Assembly: GCF_024323335.1 (NCBI RefSeq)
Contig: NC_066581.1
Location: forward strand, 300,515,536 to 300,579,535
Reading direction: 5' to 3'
DNA length: 64,000 nucleotides
From: Lathyrus oleraceus
Lineage: Eukaryota > Streptophyta > Magnoliopsida > Fabales > Fabaceae
The notes under the pieces: generated by a model
What the model was told of the DNA's origin: nothing
What the model saw: the letters and a program-made list of their open reading frames with translations, nothing else
The model's database searches: none
In this document: in pieces, positions 11,601 through 21,745 of the stretch
How positions within the stretch are numbered: position 1 is the stretch's first letter
How the letters are laid out: every line of letters starts with the position of its first letter
Program-made: the position numbers and the translations under genes

Positions 11601-12190
11601 GAATGAATGTCACGACATTCAGCTTGACATCAAGGTCCATATGCTGAGTCTGTTTTTCCAGAAAACAGACTGTACAATTTTGCTGACCTGTACATGATCA
11701 AGATGACCATACTACAGTAACAGCTTACATTAATAAATGTTAAAGTGTCCAATTTAACATTTACACATTTGACCTTAAGTTAGTTCTGTTATTCTCTTGA
11801 AGAACAGACTAAGTAACATGCTGAAGTATAGCAGAACACCACTCTGTCTAATGTTCAGTAGCTGCTGTCAATGATGAATGTCATAACATCCAGTTTGACA
11901 TTCAGTCAGTAGGCCTTATGCCAGGTCTGGTCTTTCCTTGATAACCAGACTGGAAATAAATACTAAGTTCTAACAGAACACCAACTGTTCTATTCCTTAG
12001 TATCTGCTGATAGGTATGAATGTCACAGCATCCAGTTTGACATTCAATAAATCCTGTGTTAGCTAATCCTGCAGTAACTACTCAAGTGTGTCATGACTTC
12101 AGTCAAGACATCAGAGTACAGTTAGATATTCTAACCTACAATGTAGTCACACATACATACCATGTCATGACATCAGTCAAGACATTAGTA
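11601..12190. repeat. Repeated palindrome-like motif in the Sirevirus U3
   Basis: Five related units built on TGTCAYRRCATYCAG..TTGACAT occur near 11610, 11880, 12020, 12088 and 12163. Several contain self-complementary TGTCATGACA-like cores. A sixth, weaker match lies near the LTR edge (10791-10815). The array is upstream of the TATA box, where enhancer elements would act. Confidence 0.7.
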
Positions 12191-12236
12191 ACCAGCTAGT
12201 GTTTTACCATATAATGCAGCCAATTAAGCACCTACA

Positions 12237-12919
12237 AACTCCCCCTTTGGCAAATTTTTGGCTAAAACACTTTGATCCCCATAACAGAGTTCATAGCAGC
12301 GGAATCACACACCTAGCAGGAAATAAGCCTAGCTAATACACTCAGAGTGGCAGCACACTCACACACATGGAAGTTAAAAAAAACTTCACAAATCAGCACA
12401 CATACAGAAGTTAAATCTAAAATCTAAACTTCAACACACAGCAGCTGCAGGGGAGGGAATCTGTCACGAGAGTCTGTTTTAGAGACCCACTCTGTTTGTC
12501 AGGGGTGGTGGTTATTACTCCCCCTTTTTGTCAAAAATGTTGCCAAAGCCAACAACAAAACCAGAGAACAATGACAGAGTTACAGACTTGGTTTTACGCC
12601 ACAGTTTCAACAAAGTTAGCATCCACTTGATCTTGCTTCACAGCTTTGATCAAGTAATCACCCACTTTTGCTTTACAGTAGGTACCACCATATCAGATGC
12701 CATGATTTTGTTTCTGACATCCAGAACCACTCCTGCATGAACAACATCCTTGAACTCCTGCAGGTACATTGGCCTTCTCACGGTAGGGTGTCTCCTTATC
12801 CTCTTGTAGCCACACTTGTTGCAAGTAGCATAGCTGTGATCTGTTGACCAATCAGAGCATAGTACCAATTGTTTAATAGGCAGAGATATTAAACAATACA
12901 TCCCAAACATCAGTGGTTG
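12237..12919 (-). other. Sirevirus 3' spacer with repeated polypurine tracts
   Basis: This is the region between the pol stop and the 3' LTR. On the minus strand TTTGCCAAAGGGGGAGTT abuts the LTR (12237-12254) and is the priming polypurine tract. A second tract, ACAAAAAGGGGGAG, lies at 12518-12532. Multiple such tracts are characteristic of Sireviruses. In related elements this region can hold an env-like ORF. Here only short ORFs (up to 86 codons) are present and none has recognisable features. Confidence 0.75.
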
Positions 12920-15900
12920 CTATAAGGTCTCAGAGAGACATATTCCCAGTTTGCTCCTTAAGTTTTCAAACTGAGTAGCATCCAGAGCCTTTGTAAATAT
13001 GTCAGCCAGTTGAAGGTCCGTGGCTACATGTTCCAAAGTGATCACCTTGTCTTCCACCAGATCTCTGATGAAGTGGTGTCTAATGTCAATATGTTTGGTC
13101 TTGCTGTGTTGGATGGGATTCTTGGAGATATTGATGGCACTGAGATTATCACATAACAATGTCATGACATTTTGAGTGACATTGTACTCAGTGAGCATCT
13201 GTTTCATCCAAACCAGTTGGGAACAACTGCTTCCAGCAGCTATGTATTCAGCCTCTGCAGTGGACAGAGAAACACAATTCTGCTTCTTGCTGTACCAAGA
13301 TATGAGATTGTCTCCTAAGAAGAAACATCCACCTGATGTGCTTTTTCTGTCATCAGCACTCCCAGCCCAGTCAGCATCACAGTACCCAGATAAGACAGGA
13401 CCAGACCCATGTGAATACAGCATCCCATAGTCACAAGTCCCATTGATGTACTTGAGAATCCTTTTGACTTGATTCAAGTGGCTCACCTTAGGCTCTGCTT
13501 GGTATCTAGCACAAACTCCAACTGCATAAGAAATGTCAGGTCTACTTGCAGTTAGGTAAAGTAGGCTTCCTATCATGCTTCTATACAAGCATTGATCAAC
13601 ACCAGGCCCTCCTTCATCTTTGGTTAACTTCAGATGAGTAGGCGCAGGAGTCCTCTTGTGCCTAGCATTATCCATACCAAACTTCTTAACTATGTTCTTG
13701 GCATACTTACTTTGGGAGAGAAACATAGAGTCCTCCATTTGGTTTACTTGCATTCCAAGGAAATAGGTCAGTTCTCCAACTAGACTCATTTCAAACTCGG
13801 ATTGCATATGGTGAACAAATTGTTGAACCATTTGTTCTGACATTCCACCAAAGACTATATCATCCACATAGATTTGAGCAATCATGATTTTGCCGTCTTC
13901 ATCCCTCACAAATAAGGTTTTGTCTATTCCACCTTTTCTGTATCCATTTGAGGTCAGAAATTCGGTCAACCTTTCATACCATGCTCTAGGTGCTTGTTTC
14001 AACCCATACAAGGCTTTCCTCAACTTGTATACATGCTTAGGTTGGTTAGGATCACAGAACCCTTTAGGTTGTTCCACAAAGACTTCTTCATTCAAGTAGC
14101 CATTCAAGAATGCACTCTTCACATCCATTTGGAATAGTTTAAACTTCAGGATGCATGCTACCCCTAACAGCAATCTGATGGACTCAAGCCTAGCCACAGG
14201 AGCAAATGTCTCATCAAAATCTACCCCTTCAACTTGAGTGTATCCTTGAGCTACTAGTCTTGCTTTATTCCTAGTAATTACTCCTTTCTCATCAGATTTG
14301 TTTTTGTATATCCACTTGGTACCAATGATGTTGGTCCCTTCAGGCCTTGGAACTAGCTCCCATACTTCATTCCTTTTGAACTGCTCAAGTTCCTCTTGCA
14401 TGGCAATGATCCAGTATTCGTCAGTCAGGGCTTCTTTCACGTTCTTTGGTTCAACCTTGGATACAAAGCAGGAATTTGAGCTTATTCCCCGTGACCTGGT
14501 AGTCACACCACTATTGGGATCCCCTATGATAAGATCCTTAGGGTGGTCTTTCTGAATTCTGATAGATGGCACTTTGGTGGTTGCATCTGCCTCACATTCA
14601 GGAGGAGGTTCCTCTACTTCTTCAGACTTGACTTGAAAGTCAGTTGAACTGTCAAGGAATGTTTCAACATCCTCCATGACATCGGTTCCTTCCTCTTTAT
14701 CGTCCACAATAACATTTATGGATTCCATCAGGACATTGGTCCTGTAGTTGAACACTCTGTAGGCTCTGCTGTTAGTGGAGTATCCCAGAAATATACCCTC
14801 ATCACTTTTGGGATCTAGCTTCCTTCTCTGTTCACGATCTGTGAGAATGTAACATTTACTTCCAAAGATATGAAAGTACTTCACAGTGGGTTTTCTGCCT
14901 TTCCATATTTCATACAGAGTGGAGGAGGTTCCTTTTCTCAAGGTGACTCTGTTGTGAACATAGCACGCGGTATTCATTGCTTCAGCCCAAAAGTGCATGG
15001 GGACCTTCTTTGCATGAATCATTGCCCTGGCAGATTCTTGAATAGTTCTATTTTTTCTCTCAACTATTCCATTCTGCTGAGGGGTTATAGGGGAGGAGAA
15101 CTCATGACTTATTCCTTCAGAAGAGCAAAACTCATCAAACTTGGAATTCTTGAACTCCGTACCATGATCACTTCTAATCCGGACCACACAACTGTCCTTT
15201 TCCCTTTTAAGTCTTATGCACAGGTCTTTGAAGACATCAAACGTGTCTGACTTCTCTCTGATGAAGCTTATCCACGTGTATCTGGAATGGTCATCAACCA
15301 CCACGTAGGCATATTTCTTCCCACCAAGGCTTTCAACCTGCATGGGTCCCATTAAATCCATGTGCAGCAGTTCCAGAACTCTGGAGGTTGTGGGATGTCC
15401 CAGCTTCGGATGTGACATCTTGGTTTGCTTGCCCACCTGGCATTCACCACAGATTCTTCCTTCATCAATGAGCAGCTTTGGGATCCCTCTGACTGCTTCC
15501 TTGGATATAATCTTCTTCATTCCCCGTAAGTGGAGATGTCCAAGACGTCTATGCCACACCTTCACCTCCTGTTCTTCCTTGGTTGAGGAGCATATTGTTG
15601 AAAAGTTAGAGACTTTAGGTTCCCACAGATAACAGTTATCTTTGGACCTGGTTCCTCTCATAACTTCCTGATTGTCACCATTAGTCACAATGCATAGCTC
15701 CTTAGTAAACTGGACATGAAACCCTTGATCACACAGCTGACTTATGCTGATGAGGTTTGCAGTTAGTCCTCTTACTAACAACACATTATTCAGTTTTGGA
15801 ACTCTAGAGCAGTCCAGCTTACCCACACCTTTTATTTTACCTTTGGCACCATCACCAAAGGTCACATAGCTGGTAGTGTGAGGTTGAATATCCACCAGTA

Positions 15901-17617
15901 GATTTTCCATACCAGTCATATGTCTTGAGCATCCACTGTCAAAGTACCAGTCTTCTCTGGTAGAAGCCCTTAGAGCAGTGTGTGCTATCCTAGCATACCA
16001 TTGTTGCTTCTTGATGGGAACATAGCACTTATATGGTTTATGCTTAGGCCTGACATGTGAGGCTTGGTTAGGGAAACCATGAATCCAGTAGCAGAAGGCT
16101 TTTATATGACCAAGCCTACCACAGTGGTGACACCTCCACTCCTGGTATTTCCTCTTCTGATGATCATTCATCCTAGTTCCTCGATGTTGAGACATTGGCT
16201 TTGACTTCCGCTTGAACTTCTGAACTTTAGCCTTTGGGCGTTTGTGTTCAGCTGAGGTTCTTTTCCCAAATCCTAGGCCAGATTTGGTTCCAGACTGCTG
16301 TCCCACCTTTAGAATCTCTTCCAAGGTGTCAGTTCCCTTATTCATCATTCTGATGGATTTAGTCATCTGATTCAGCTTGGAGGTCAGCAGGGCTATCTCA
16401 CCATTTAGACCCTCTATGACAGACAGTTGCTTCTGTCTCTCATCTTCCAGTTCCTTGATGAGTTTCTTCTGCTTTTCTCCTTGTGCACGCACTTCTGCAC
16501 TGGTGGTACACAGCTTCTTATAGGCTGTAGCAAGTTCATCAAAGGTCAGTTCATCTGCACTTGATTCATCATCAGAGGCACAAACACTGGTTAGTGCAGT
16601 GACATGTTTGGCAGATTCTCCTTCAGATTCACTTTCAGAATCTCCTTCAGACCATGTGATAGTTAGCCCCTTCTTTTGCATCTTGAGATAAGTAGGACAT
16701 TCAGCTCTGACGTGTCCATACCCTTCACAACCATGACACTGGATTCCCTTGCCTTGGTTGAACTTTTCTTCAGAAGTTGATCTTTTCCTGATGTCAGACG
16801 GGATGTTCTTGACATTAGGTCTCCCTCTTTGATCAATCTTCTTCACGAACTTGTTGAACTGTCTCCCAAGCATGGCTAAAGCTTCTGATATACTTTCATC
16901 ACCTTCAGTATATCCTGCTTCTGACTCCTCTTCAGCATTAGAAACAAAAGCTATGCTTTTGTTCTTCTTTTCAGCATTCTCACACAAGCCCATTTCAAAG
17001 GTTTGGAGAGAACCAATGAGCTCATCCACCTTCATATTGCAGATGTCCTGCGCCTCCTCTATGGCTGTGACCTTCATAGCAAATCTCTTAGGCAAGGACC
17101 TGAGAATCTTTCTTACAAGTTTCTCTTCAGCCATTTTCTCACCTAGTCCACCAGAGGTGTTTGCAATTTCAAGAATATTCATGTGAAAGTCATGAATAGT
17201 CTCATCCTCTTTCATCCTCAGATTTTCAAACTTGGTGGTCAGCATCTGAAGTTTGGACATCTTCACCTTGGAAGTACCTTCATGAGTTACCTTGAGGGTA
17301 TCCCAAACTTCCTTAGCTAGTTCACAGTGGTGCACCAGCCTGAAGATGTTCTTACTGATTCCATTGAACAATGCATTCAGGGCCTTGGAATTTCCAAGAG
17401 CTAATGCCTCTTGCTCCTTGTCCCACTCTTCTTCAGGAATCTGCACACTGACTCCATCTTCACCTGTCCTCATTGGATGTTCCCATCCTTTGTTGACAGC
17501 TCTCCAGACTTTGCTGTCTAGAGACCTTAAGAAGGCTATCATACGAGGCTTCCAGTCATCATAATTAGAGCCATCCAACATGGGTGGTCTATTTGAGTGT
17601 CCTATATCCTTGTCCAT
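12920..17617 (-). CDS. Sirevirus gag-pol polyprotein, intact 1565 aa
   Basis: One uninterrupted ORF from an ATG 70 bases downstream of the 5' LTR edge. Domains in order: gag with a UBN2-like region (residues 1-220), a CCHC knuckle at about 294-307 (CHGCEGYGHVRAEC), an acidic and coiled-coil stretch, a second CCHC at about 496-509 (CHHCGRLGHIKAFC), aspartic protease DSG at 560-562, integrase zinc site (WHRRLGH 688-694, CGEC 723-726), integrase acidic triad D754, D817 and E853, RT with YVDD at 1250-1253, and RNase H with D1414, E1457 and D1490. It encodes everything needed for particle formation, reverse transcription and integration. All catalytic residues I looked for are present, so it may still be active or was very recently. 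INT before RT marks it as Ty1/copia. Confidence 0.95.
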   Translation of the reverse strand: MDKDIGHSNRPPMLDGSNYDDWKPRMIAFLRSLDSKVWRAVNKGWEHPMRTGEDGVSVQIPEEEWDKEQEALALGNSKALNALFNGISKNIFRLVHHCELAKEVWDTLKVTHEGTSKVKMSKLQMLTTKFENLRMKEDETIHDFHMNILEIANTSGGLGEKMAEEKLVRKILRSLPKRFAMKVTAIEEAQDICNMKVDELIGSLQTFEMGLCENAEKKNKSIAFVSNAEEESEAGYTEGDESISEALAMLGRQFNKFVKKIDQRGRPNVKNIPSDIRKRSTSEEKFNQGKGIQCHGCEGYGHVRAECPTYLKMQKKGLTITWSEGDSESESEGESAKHVTALTSVCASDDESSADELTFDELATAYKKLCTTSAEVRAQGEKQKKLIKELEDERQKQLSVIEGLNGEIALLTSKLNQMTKSIRMMNKGTDTLEEILKVGQQSGTKSGLGFGKRTSAEHKRPKAKVQKFKRKSKPMSQHRGTRMNDHQKRKYQEWRCHHCGRLGHIKAFCYWIHGFPNQASHVRPKHKPYKCYVPIKKQQWYARIAHTALRASTREDWYFDSGCSRHMTGMENLLVDIQPHTTSYVTFGDGAKGKIKGVGKLDCSRVPKLNNVLLVRGLTANLISISQLCDQGFHVQFTKELCIVTNGDNQEVMRGTRSKDNCYLWEPKVSNFSTICSSTKEEQEVKVWHRRLGHLHLRGMKKIISKEAVRGIPKLLIDEGRICGECQVGKQTKMSHPKLGHPTTSRVLELLHMDLMGPMQVESLGGKKYAYVVVDDHSRYTWISFIREKSDTFDVFKDLCIRLKREKDSCVVRIRSDHGTEFKNSKFDEFCSSEGISHEFSSPITPQQNGIVERKNRTIQESARAMIHAKKVPMHFWAEAMNTACYVHNRVTLRKGTSSTLYEIWKGRKPTVKYFHIFGSKCYILTDREQRRKLDPKSDEGIFLGYSTNSRAYRVFNYRTNVLMESINVIVDDKEEGTDVMEDVETFLDSSTDFQVKSEEVEEPPPECEADATTKVPSIRIQKDHPKDLIIGDPNSGVTTRSRGISSNSCFVSKVEPKNVKEALTDEYWIIAMQEELEQFKRNEVWELVPRPEGTNIIGTKWIYKNKSDEKGVITRNKARLVAQGYTQVEGVDFDETFAPVARLESIRLLLGVACILKFKLFQMDVKSAFLNGYLNEEVFVEQPKGFCDPNQPKHVYKLRKALYGLKQAPRAWYERLTEFLTSNGYRKGGIDKTLFVRDEDGKIMIAQIYVDDIVFGGMSEQMVQQFVHHMQSEFEMSLVGELTYFLGMQVNQMEDSMFLSQSKYAKNIVKKFGMDNARHKRTPAPTHLKLTKDEGGPGVDQCLYRSMIGSLLYLTASRPDISYAVGVCARYQAEPKVSHLNQVKRILKYINGTCDYGMLYSHGSGPVLSGYCDADWAGSADDRKSTSGGCFFLGDNLISWYSKKQNCVSLSTAEAEYIAAGSSCSQLVWMKQMLTEYNVTQNVMTLLCDNLSAINISKNPIQHSKTKHIDIRHHFIRDLVEDKVITLEHVATDLQLADIFTKALDATQFENLRSKLGICLSETL

Positions 17618-17670
17618 GGTACTAGAAAGTAACTTCCCTAGATCTCACCCAGAAATTCACAGGCAGGGTG

Positions 17671-17685
17671 CCTGCTCTGATGCCA
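17671..17685 (-). other. Sirevirus primer binding site
   Basis: The minus strand reads TGGCATCAGAGCAGG two bases inside the 5' LTR. It matches the initiator-Met tRNA-type site (TGGTATCAGAGC) except for one base. First-strand cDNA synthesis would start here. Confidence 0.8.
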
Positions 17686-17687
17686 AT

Positions 17688-19159
17688 TGAAATTCTAGTT
17701 ATCAGACTTTAGATGTCACACGGGTTGTTATGACATCCAATTCTGCACAGACAGGAATTATGCAGAACATAAACGTAAGTGCAGTAAATAACACAAGTAA
17801 TTGTTTACCCAGTTCAGTCCAACATGACCTACATCTGGGGGCTACCAAGCCAGGGAGGAAATCCACTATTAGTAGTATCAATTCAAAGCTAAACTCACCC
17901 GTTTACAACTTATCACTTAATCCCTACCCAATGCAATTTCAATCTTACACTAAGATCAGAGTTCCTACTCACTCCCCCTCAATCACCTCAGTGATTACTA
18001 CCTTTAATCAATATTAAAGACAATTTGAAGTCACACTTCAAACAACTCTTGATTGTGCTTCACAGCTTTAATCAAGATACACAGCACTCACGCTTAAAAG
18101 CTTTGAGCGACACAACACTTACAACTCAATGAACACCCTATGCCACAGCAATCATCTACTTGATAATGGCTTGGCTTACAAGATACGTCTAATACAAGAC
18201 TCACAAAAATACAACAGTGAAGTATGATGGACACACAAAATCTTCACGCCTCAAAATCCCTGAAACTGAATGAAGGAACGCCTTCCTTTTATATTGCAGT
18301 ACCTGGGCTTTTGTACCTGTACTCTCCTGAATTTAAGGTCACGCGAGTTCCCATAAATTCAACATTTAGGTTACTAACAAATAGGCTATTTGTTAGGTTC
18401 ATTAAATGTAGCTTGGTTGTTGATTTCCTGGATTTTCTCTCAGCTGTTGAATCCCTGAAGAATAGCCTGAGAAAAAGCTGAAACAGAAAACTGAACAACC
18501 TACAATATAGCATATGCTGTCAGGAATGAATGTCACGACATTCAGCTTGACATCAAGGTCCATATGCTGAGTCTGTTTTTCCAGAAAACAGACTGTACAA
18601 TTTTGCTGACCTGTACATGATCAAGATGACCATACTACAGTAACAACTTACATTAATAAATGTTAAAGTGTCCAATTTAACATTTACACATTTGGCCTTA
18701 AGTTAGTTCTGTTATTCTCTTGAAGAACAGACTAAGTAACATGCTGAAGTATAGCAGAACACCACTCTGTCTAATGTTCAGTAGCTGCTGTCAATGATGA
18801 ATGTCATAACATCCAGTTTGACATTCAGTCAGTAGGCCTTATGCCAGGTCTGGTCTTTCCTTGATAACCAGACTGGAAATAAATACTAAGTTCTAACAGA
18901 ACACCAGCTGTTCTATTCCTTAGTATCTGCTGACAGGTATGAATGTCACAGCATCCAGTTTGACATTCAATAAATCCTGTGTTAGCTAATCCTGCAGTAA
19001 CTACTCAAGTGTGTCATGACTTCAGTCAAGACATCAGAGTACAATTAGATATTCTAACCTACAATGTAGTCACACATACATACCATGTCATGACATCAGT
19101 CAAGACATTAGTAACCAGCTAGTGTTTTACCATATAATGCAGCCAATTAAGCACCTACA
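17688..19159 (-). repeat. Sirevirus 5' LTR
   Basis: 1472 bp, identical in length to 10765-12236, with 13 differences by eye, mostly transitions. It carries the TATA box on the minus strand at 18285-18294 that would drive the polyprotein mRNA. The flanking target duplication ACATG is at 19160-19164. Confidence 0.95.
18285..18294 (-). promoter_or_regulatory. TATA box driving the Sirevirus
   Basis: ATATAAAAGG on the minus strand, 668 bases upstream of the gag ATG. It is unchanged between the two LTRs although neighbouring bases differ. Confidence 0.7.
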
Positions 19160-19164
19160 ACATG

Positions 19165-21745
19165 CATTCACTATTCATTACATATTATACAGAAAATAAT
19201 ATGAAAATTTGGATCAATGTCCAGAATATGGTGAGTCGCGCTAAAAGTTGAAGAACAACAATGGTGATGACAATGACAATGTTAGTAAGAAGTGTCATCC
19301 TGCTAAAGTGTTATGGTACTTGCCAATAATTTCAAGGTTAAAGATACTTTTTACTAATGTGAATGACATAAAGAATATTAGATGGCATGCAGATGAAAGA
19401 AAATGTGATGGAAACATTTGCCATGTAGCCGATTCTTTGTAATGGAAGAAAATTGATTCATTATTTCCAGATTTTGGCCTTGAGCCAAGAAACCTTAGGC
19501 CTGAGCTTGCCACATATGGAATGAACCCCCTTGGTAATTTGAGTACTAACCATTCTTCGTGGCCTGTTCTTCTCACAATTTACAACCCATATCCTTGGTT
19601 GAGCATGAAGCACAAGTATATGATGTTAAGTATGATGATTTCTAAACCAAGACAACCTGGAAATGACATAGATGTTTATCTAAGTCCATTAATTGAGGAT
19701 TTAATTTTTTTGGGGGATAAAGGTGTTAACGTTGATGATGCATACTCGGGTGAAAAGTTTAAGATGCGTGCAATGTTATTTTGCACCATCAACGACTTTC
19801 CCGCATATGGTAATTTGGCTATATATAATGTCAAACGACATAAAATGTGTCCTATATGTGAATCTAATACCTATTTTCACCATCTTGAGTTTGGAAAGAG
19901 ATCATTCAAGTTGGGCATCAGAAATTTCTATAACCCAATCATCCTTGTTGTAGACCGCAAAAAGGCTTTTAATGGAGAGCATGAGCTTGGAATCGCTCCT
20001 AAACCCTTAACTGGCGATGAAGTTTATCAACGACAAGAACACCTTAGTGTTGTATTTGGTAAGAATAAAGACAGCCCCGTTGAGAGAAATATTTGGAAAA
20101 AGTGATTGTTGTTCTTTGATCTTCCATATTGGTCTAGACTCGATGTAAGATATTGTCTTGATGTGATGTATCTGGAGAAAAATATGTGTGATAGTTTGAT
20201 AGGAGCACTTCTAAACATTTCAGGCAAGACTAAAGATAATAAGAATTCCCGTTAAGATATGATGGAGATGGGTATACGACAACAATTGGATCCAGAAGAT
20301 AGAGGAAAAATATCTTATTTGCCTTCGGCATGTCACACTCTATCTAAAAAGGAAAAGAAAAGTTTTTGTGAATGTTTGCATGGTATCATAGTTTCTCAAG
20401 GTTACTATTCAAACATCAAGAAACTTGTATCAATGAAAGACCTCAAGTTAATTGACTTAAAATTTCATGATTCTTATGTCTTGATGCAACAACTTCTACC
20501 AGTGGTTATCCATGACATCCTTCCAAAAAATGTAAGAGTAATTATAACCATATTGTGCTTATTCTTCAATGCTATATGTAATAAAGTTCTTGATTTAAAA
20601 AAATAGATGAATTAGAAGATGAGGTTGCAATAATATTGTGTCAATTGGAGATGTATTTTCCTCCATTATATTTTGATATTATGGTTCACTTACTTGTTCA
20701 TCTAGTTAGAGAAATTAGATTTTATGGTCCCGTTTATTTAAGGAAGATGTATCCTATAGAGTGATACATGAAGATATTTAAAGAATATACGAAGAATCAT
20801 CACCGACCGAAAGTTTTGATCATTGAAAGGTACATCACAAAAGAAGTTGTTAAGTTTTTTTAAACTATTTGTCAGAAATAAAGTTTATTGGAATTTCAAA
20901 GTCTCGTTATGCTGACAAATTTGAAGGTAGAGGTACTCAAAGTCTAAATGTTAAGTCAATGGACTAGGATGTAGTACTTGAAGCACATTTCTATATATTG
21001 AATAATATTAGTGTGGTTGAACCTTACATAGCTACTCACAAAACAATTAAAAAGAAAAAATATCTCCGAATGAATGACAAGTGGTCGTTGTCACGACATA
21101 TCAAGGAATTCATAAGTTGGTTTAATAAGATGATTTCTAATGATGATGGTGCATCCGAGACAATTAAATGGTTGTCGTACATGCCAAAATTTACTTTGAT
21201 AACTTGGACGACATATGACATTTCTAATTATTCCTTTTATACAAAAGTAAAATATAACCATAATACATTGCAAAATAGTGGGTTATGGTTGAGGCCGAAT
21301 CCATGTATTTTTCTAGTTCGAAAGATAAGAATCCTATATTGACAACCACCGCGTCCTATGGTGTCATTAAGAGGATTTTGGAGATTGATTATGTTATTTT
21401 CAAAGTGCATTTATTTTAATGCAAGCGGGTTCCCAATAACAATGGTGTACAAACTGACGAGTTAGGATTCACACGGGTTAACCTTGACAAAGCAACTTAT
21501 AACACTGAACCATCCATCATGGCTACTCAAGCAAAACAAGTTTTTTATGTGACAGATTCTGCAGAATTATCGAGGAGATGGTCAATTGTTCTCAAAGGAA
21601 AACACATTCCTCATAGTGATGATAAAAGTTTTGATATTCCTTCCGCTCCTTCTTATGCAGCATAAGTGTCTACTTCATATGAAGAAGTTGATAGAGATGA
21701 CGTACATGCTATTCGTAACGATCATCAAGAAAACATATGAGAAAA
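19165..21745 (+). pseudogene. CACTA tnpD-like transposase, 3' segment
   Basis: This continues the gene broken at 10764. Conserved blocks in order: WLSMKHKYMMLSMMISKPRQ and PGNDIDVYLSPLIEDL, then MLFCTINDFPAYGNL, HKMCPICE and KKAFNGEHE, all from the transposase_21/tnpD catalytic region at about 19590-20100. Next come a VHLLVHLVREIRFYGPVYL block at about 20680-20740, matching the domain that follows it in CACTA proteins, and a C-terminal block with VDNNNGVQTDELGFTRVNL-like and AKQVFYVTDSAE at 21420-21660. Stops occur at several points (20104, 20245, 20604, 20761), so it is non-functional. The intervening AT-rich breaks could be introns or decay. Confidence 0.85.

Larger units (their letters stand above)
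10765..12236 (-). repeat. Sirevirus 3' LTR
   Basis: 1472 bp and nearly identical to 17688-19159. Because the element is on the minus strand, U3 is at the high-coordinate side. The TATA box is at 11362-11371 and the repeated TGTCAY..CATC motifs lie at 11601-12190, upstream of it. Short ORFs in both orientations are shadows. Confidence 0.95.
10765..19159 (-). mobile_element. Complete young Ty1/copia (Sirevirus/Maximus-like) retrotransposon, 8395 bp
   Basis: Two 1472-bp LTRs (10765-12236 and 17688-19159) start TGAAATTCTAG and end CCTACA. They enclose one 1565-codon gag-pol ORF on the minus strand, a tRNA primer site and polypurine tracts. Five-base duplications ACATG flank it (10760-10764 and 19160-19164). 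I count 13 base differences between the LTRs by eye, about 0.9%, so the insertion is recent. Sirevirus affinity rests on the gag with two zinc knuckles, the INT-before-RT order, the long spacer with repeated A(A)GGGGGAG polypurine tracts, and the primer site. There is no recognisable env-like ORF. The element sits inside the CACTA transposase gene. Confidence 0.95.
9375..21745 (+). mobile_element. CACTA (En/Spm-like) DNA transposon, decayed, interrupted by a Sirevirus
   Basis: The left end CACTACTAGAAAAT at 9375 is the classic plant CACTA terminal inverted repeat. Inside is a tnpD-like transposase in two blocks (10215-10764 and 19165-21745), separated exactly by the Sirevirus at 10765-19159 with its 5-bp duplication. 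I could not find the matching right terminal repeat (TTCTAGTAGTG-like) between 21745 and 24600, so the right end is lost or too diverged, and the end given is the last recognisable transposase sequence. Between 9389 and 10214 there is AT-rich sequence with no gene I can support. The small ORFs there, including one of 134 codons, lack family features. Confidence 0.8.

Noticed and set aside
12650..12910. 86-codon minus-strand ORF as an env-like Sirevirus gene
   Set aside because: Too short, with no signal peptide or membrane segment; overlaps the polypurine-rich spacer.
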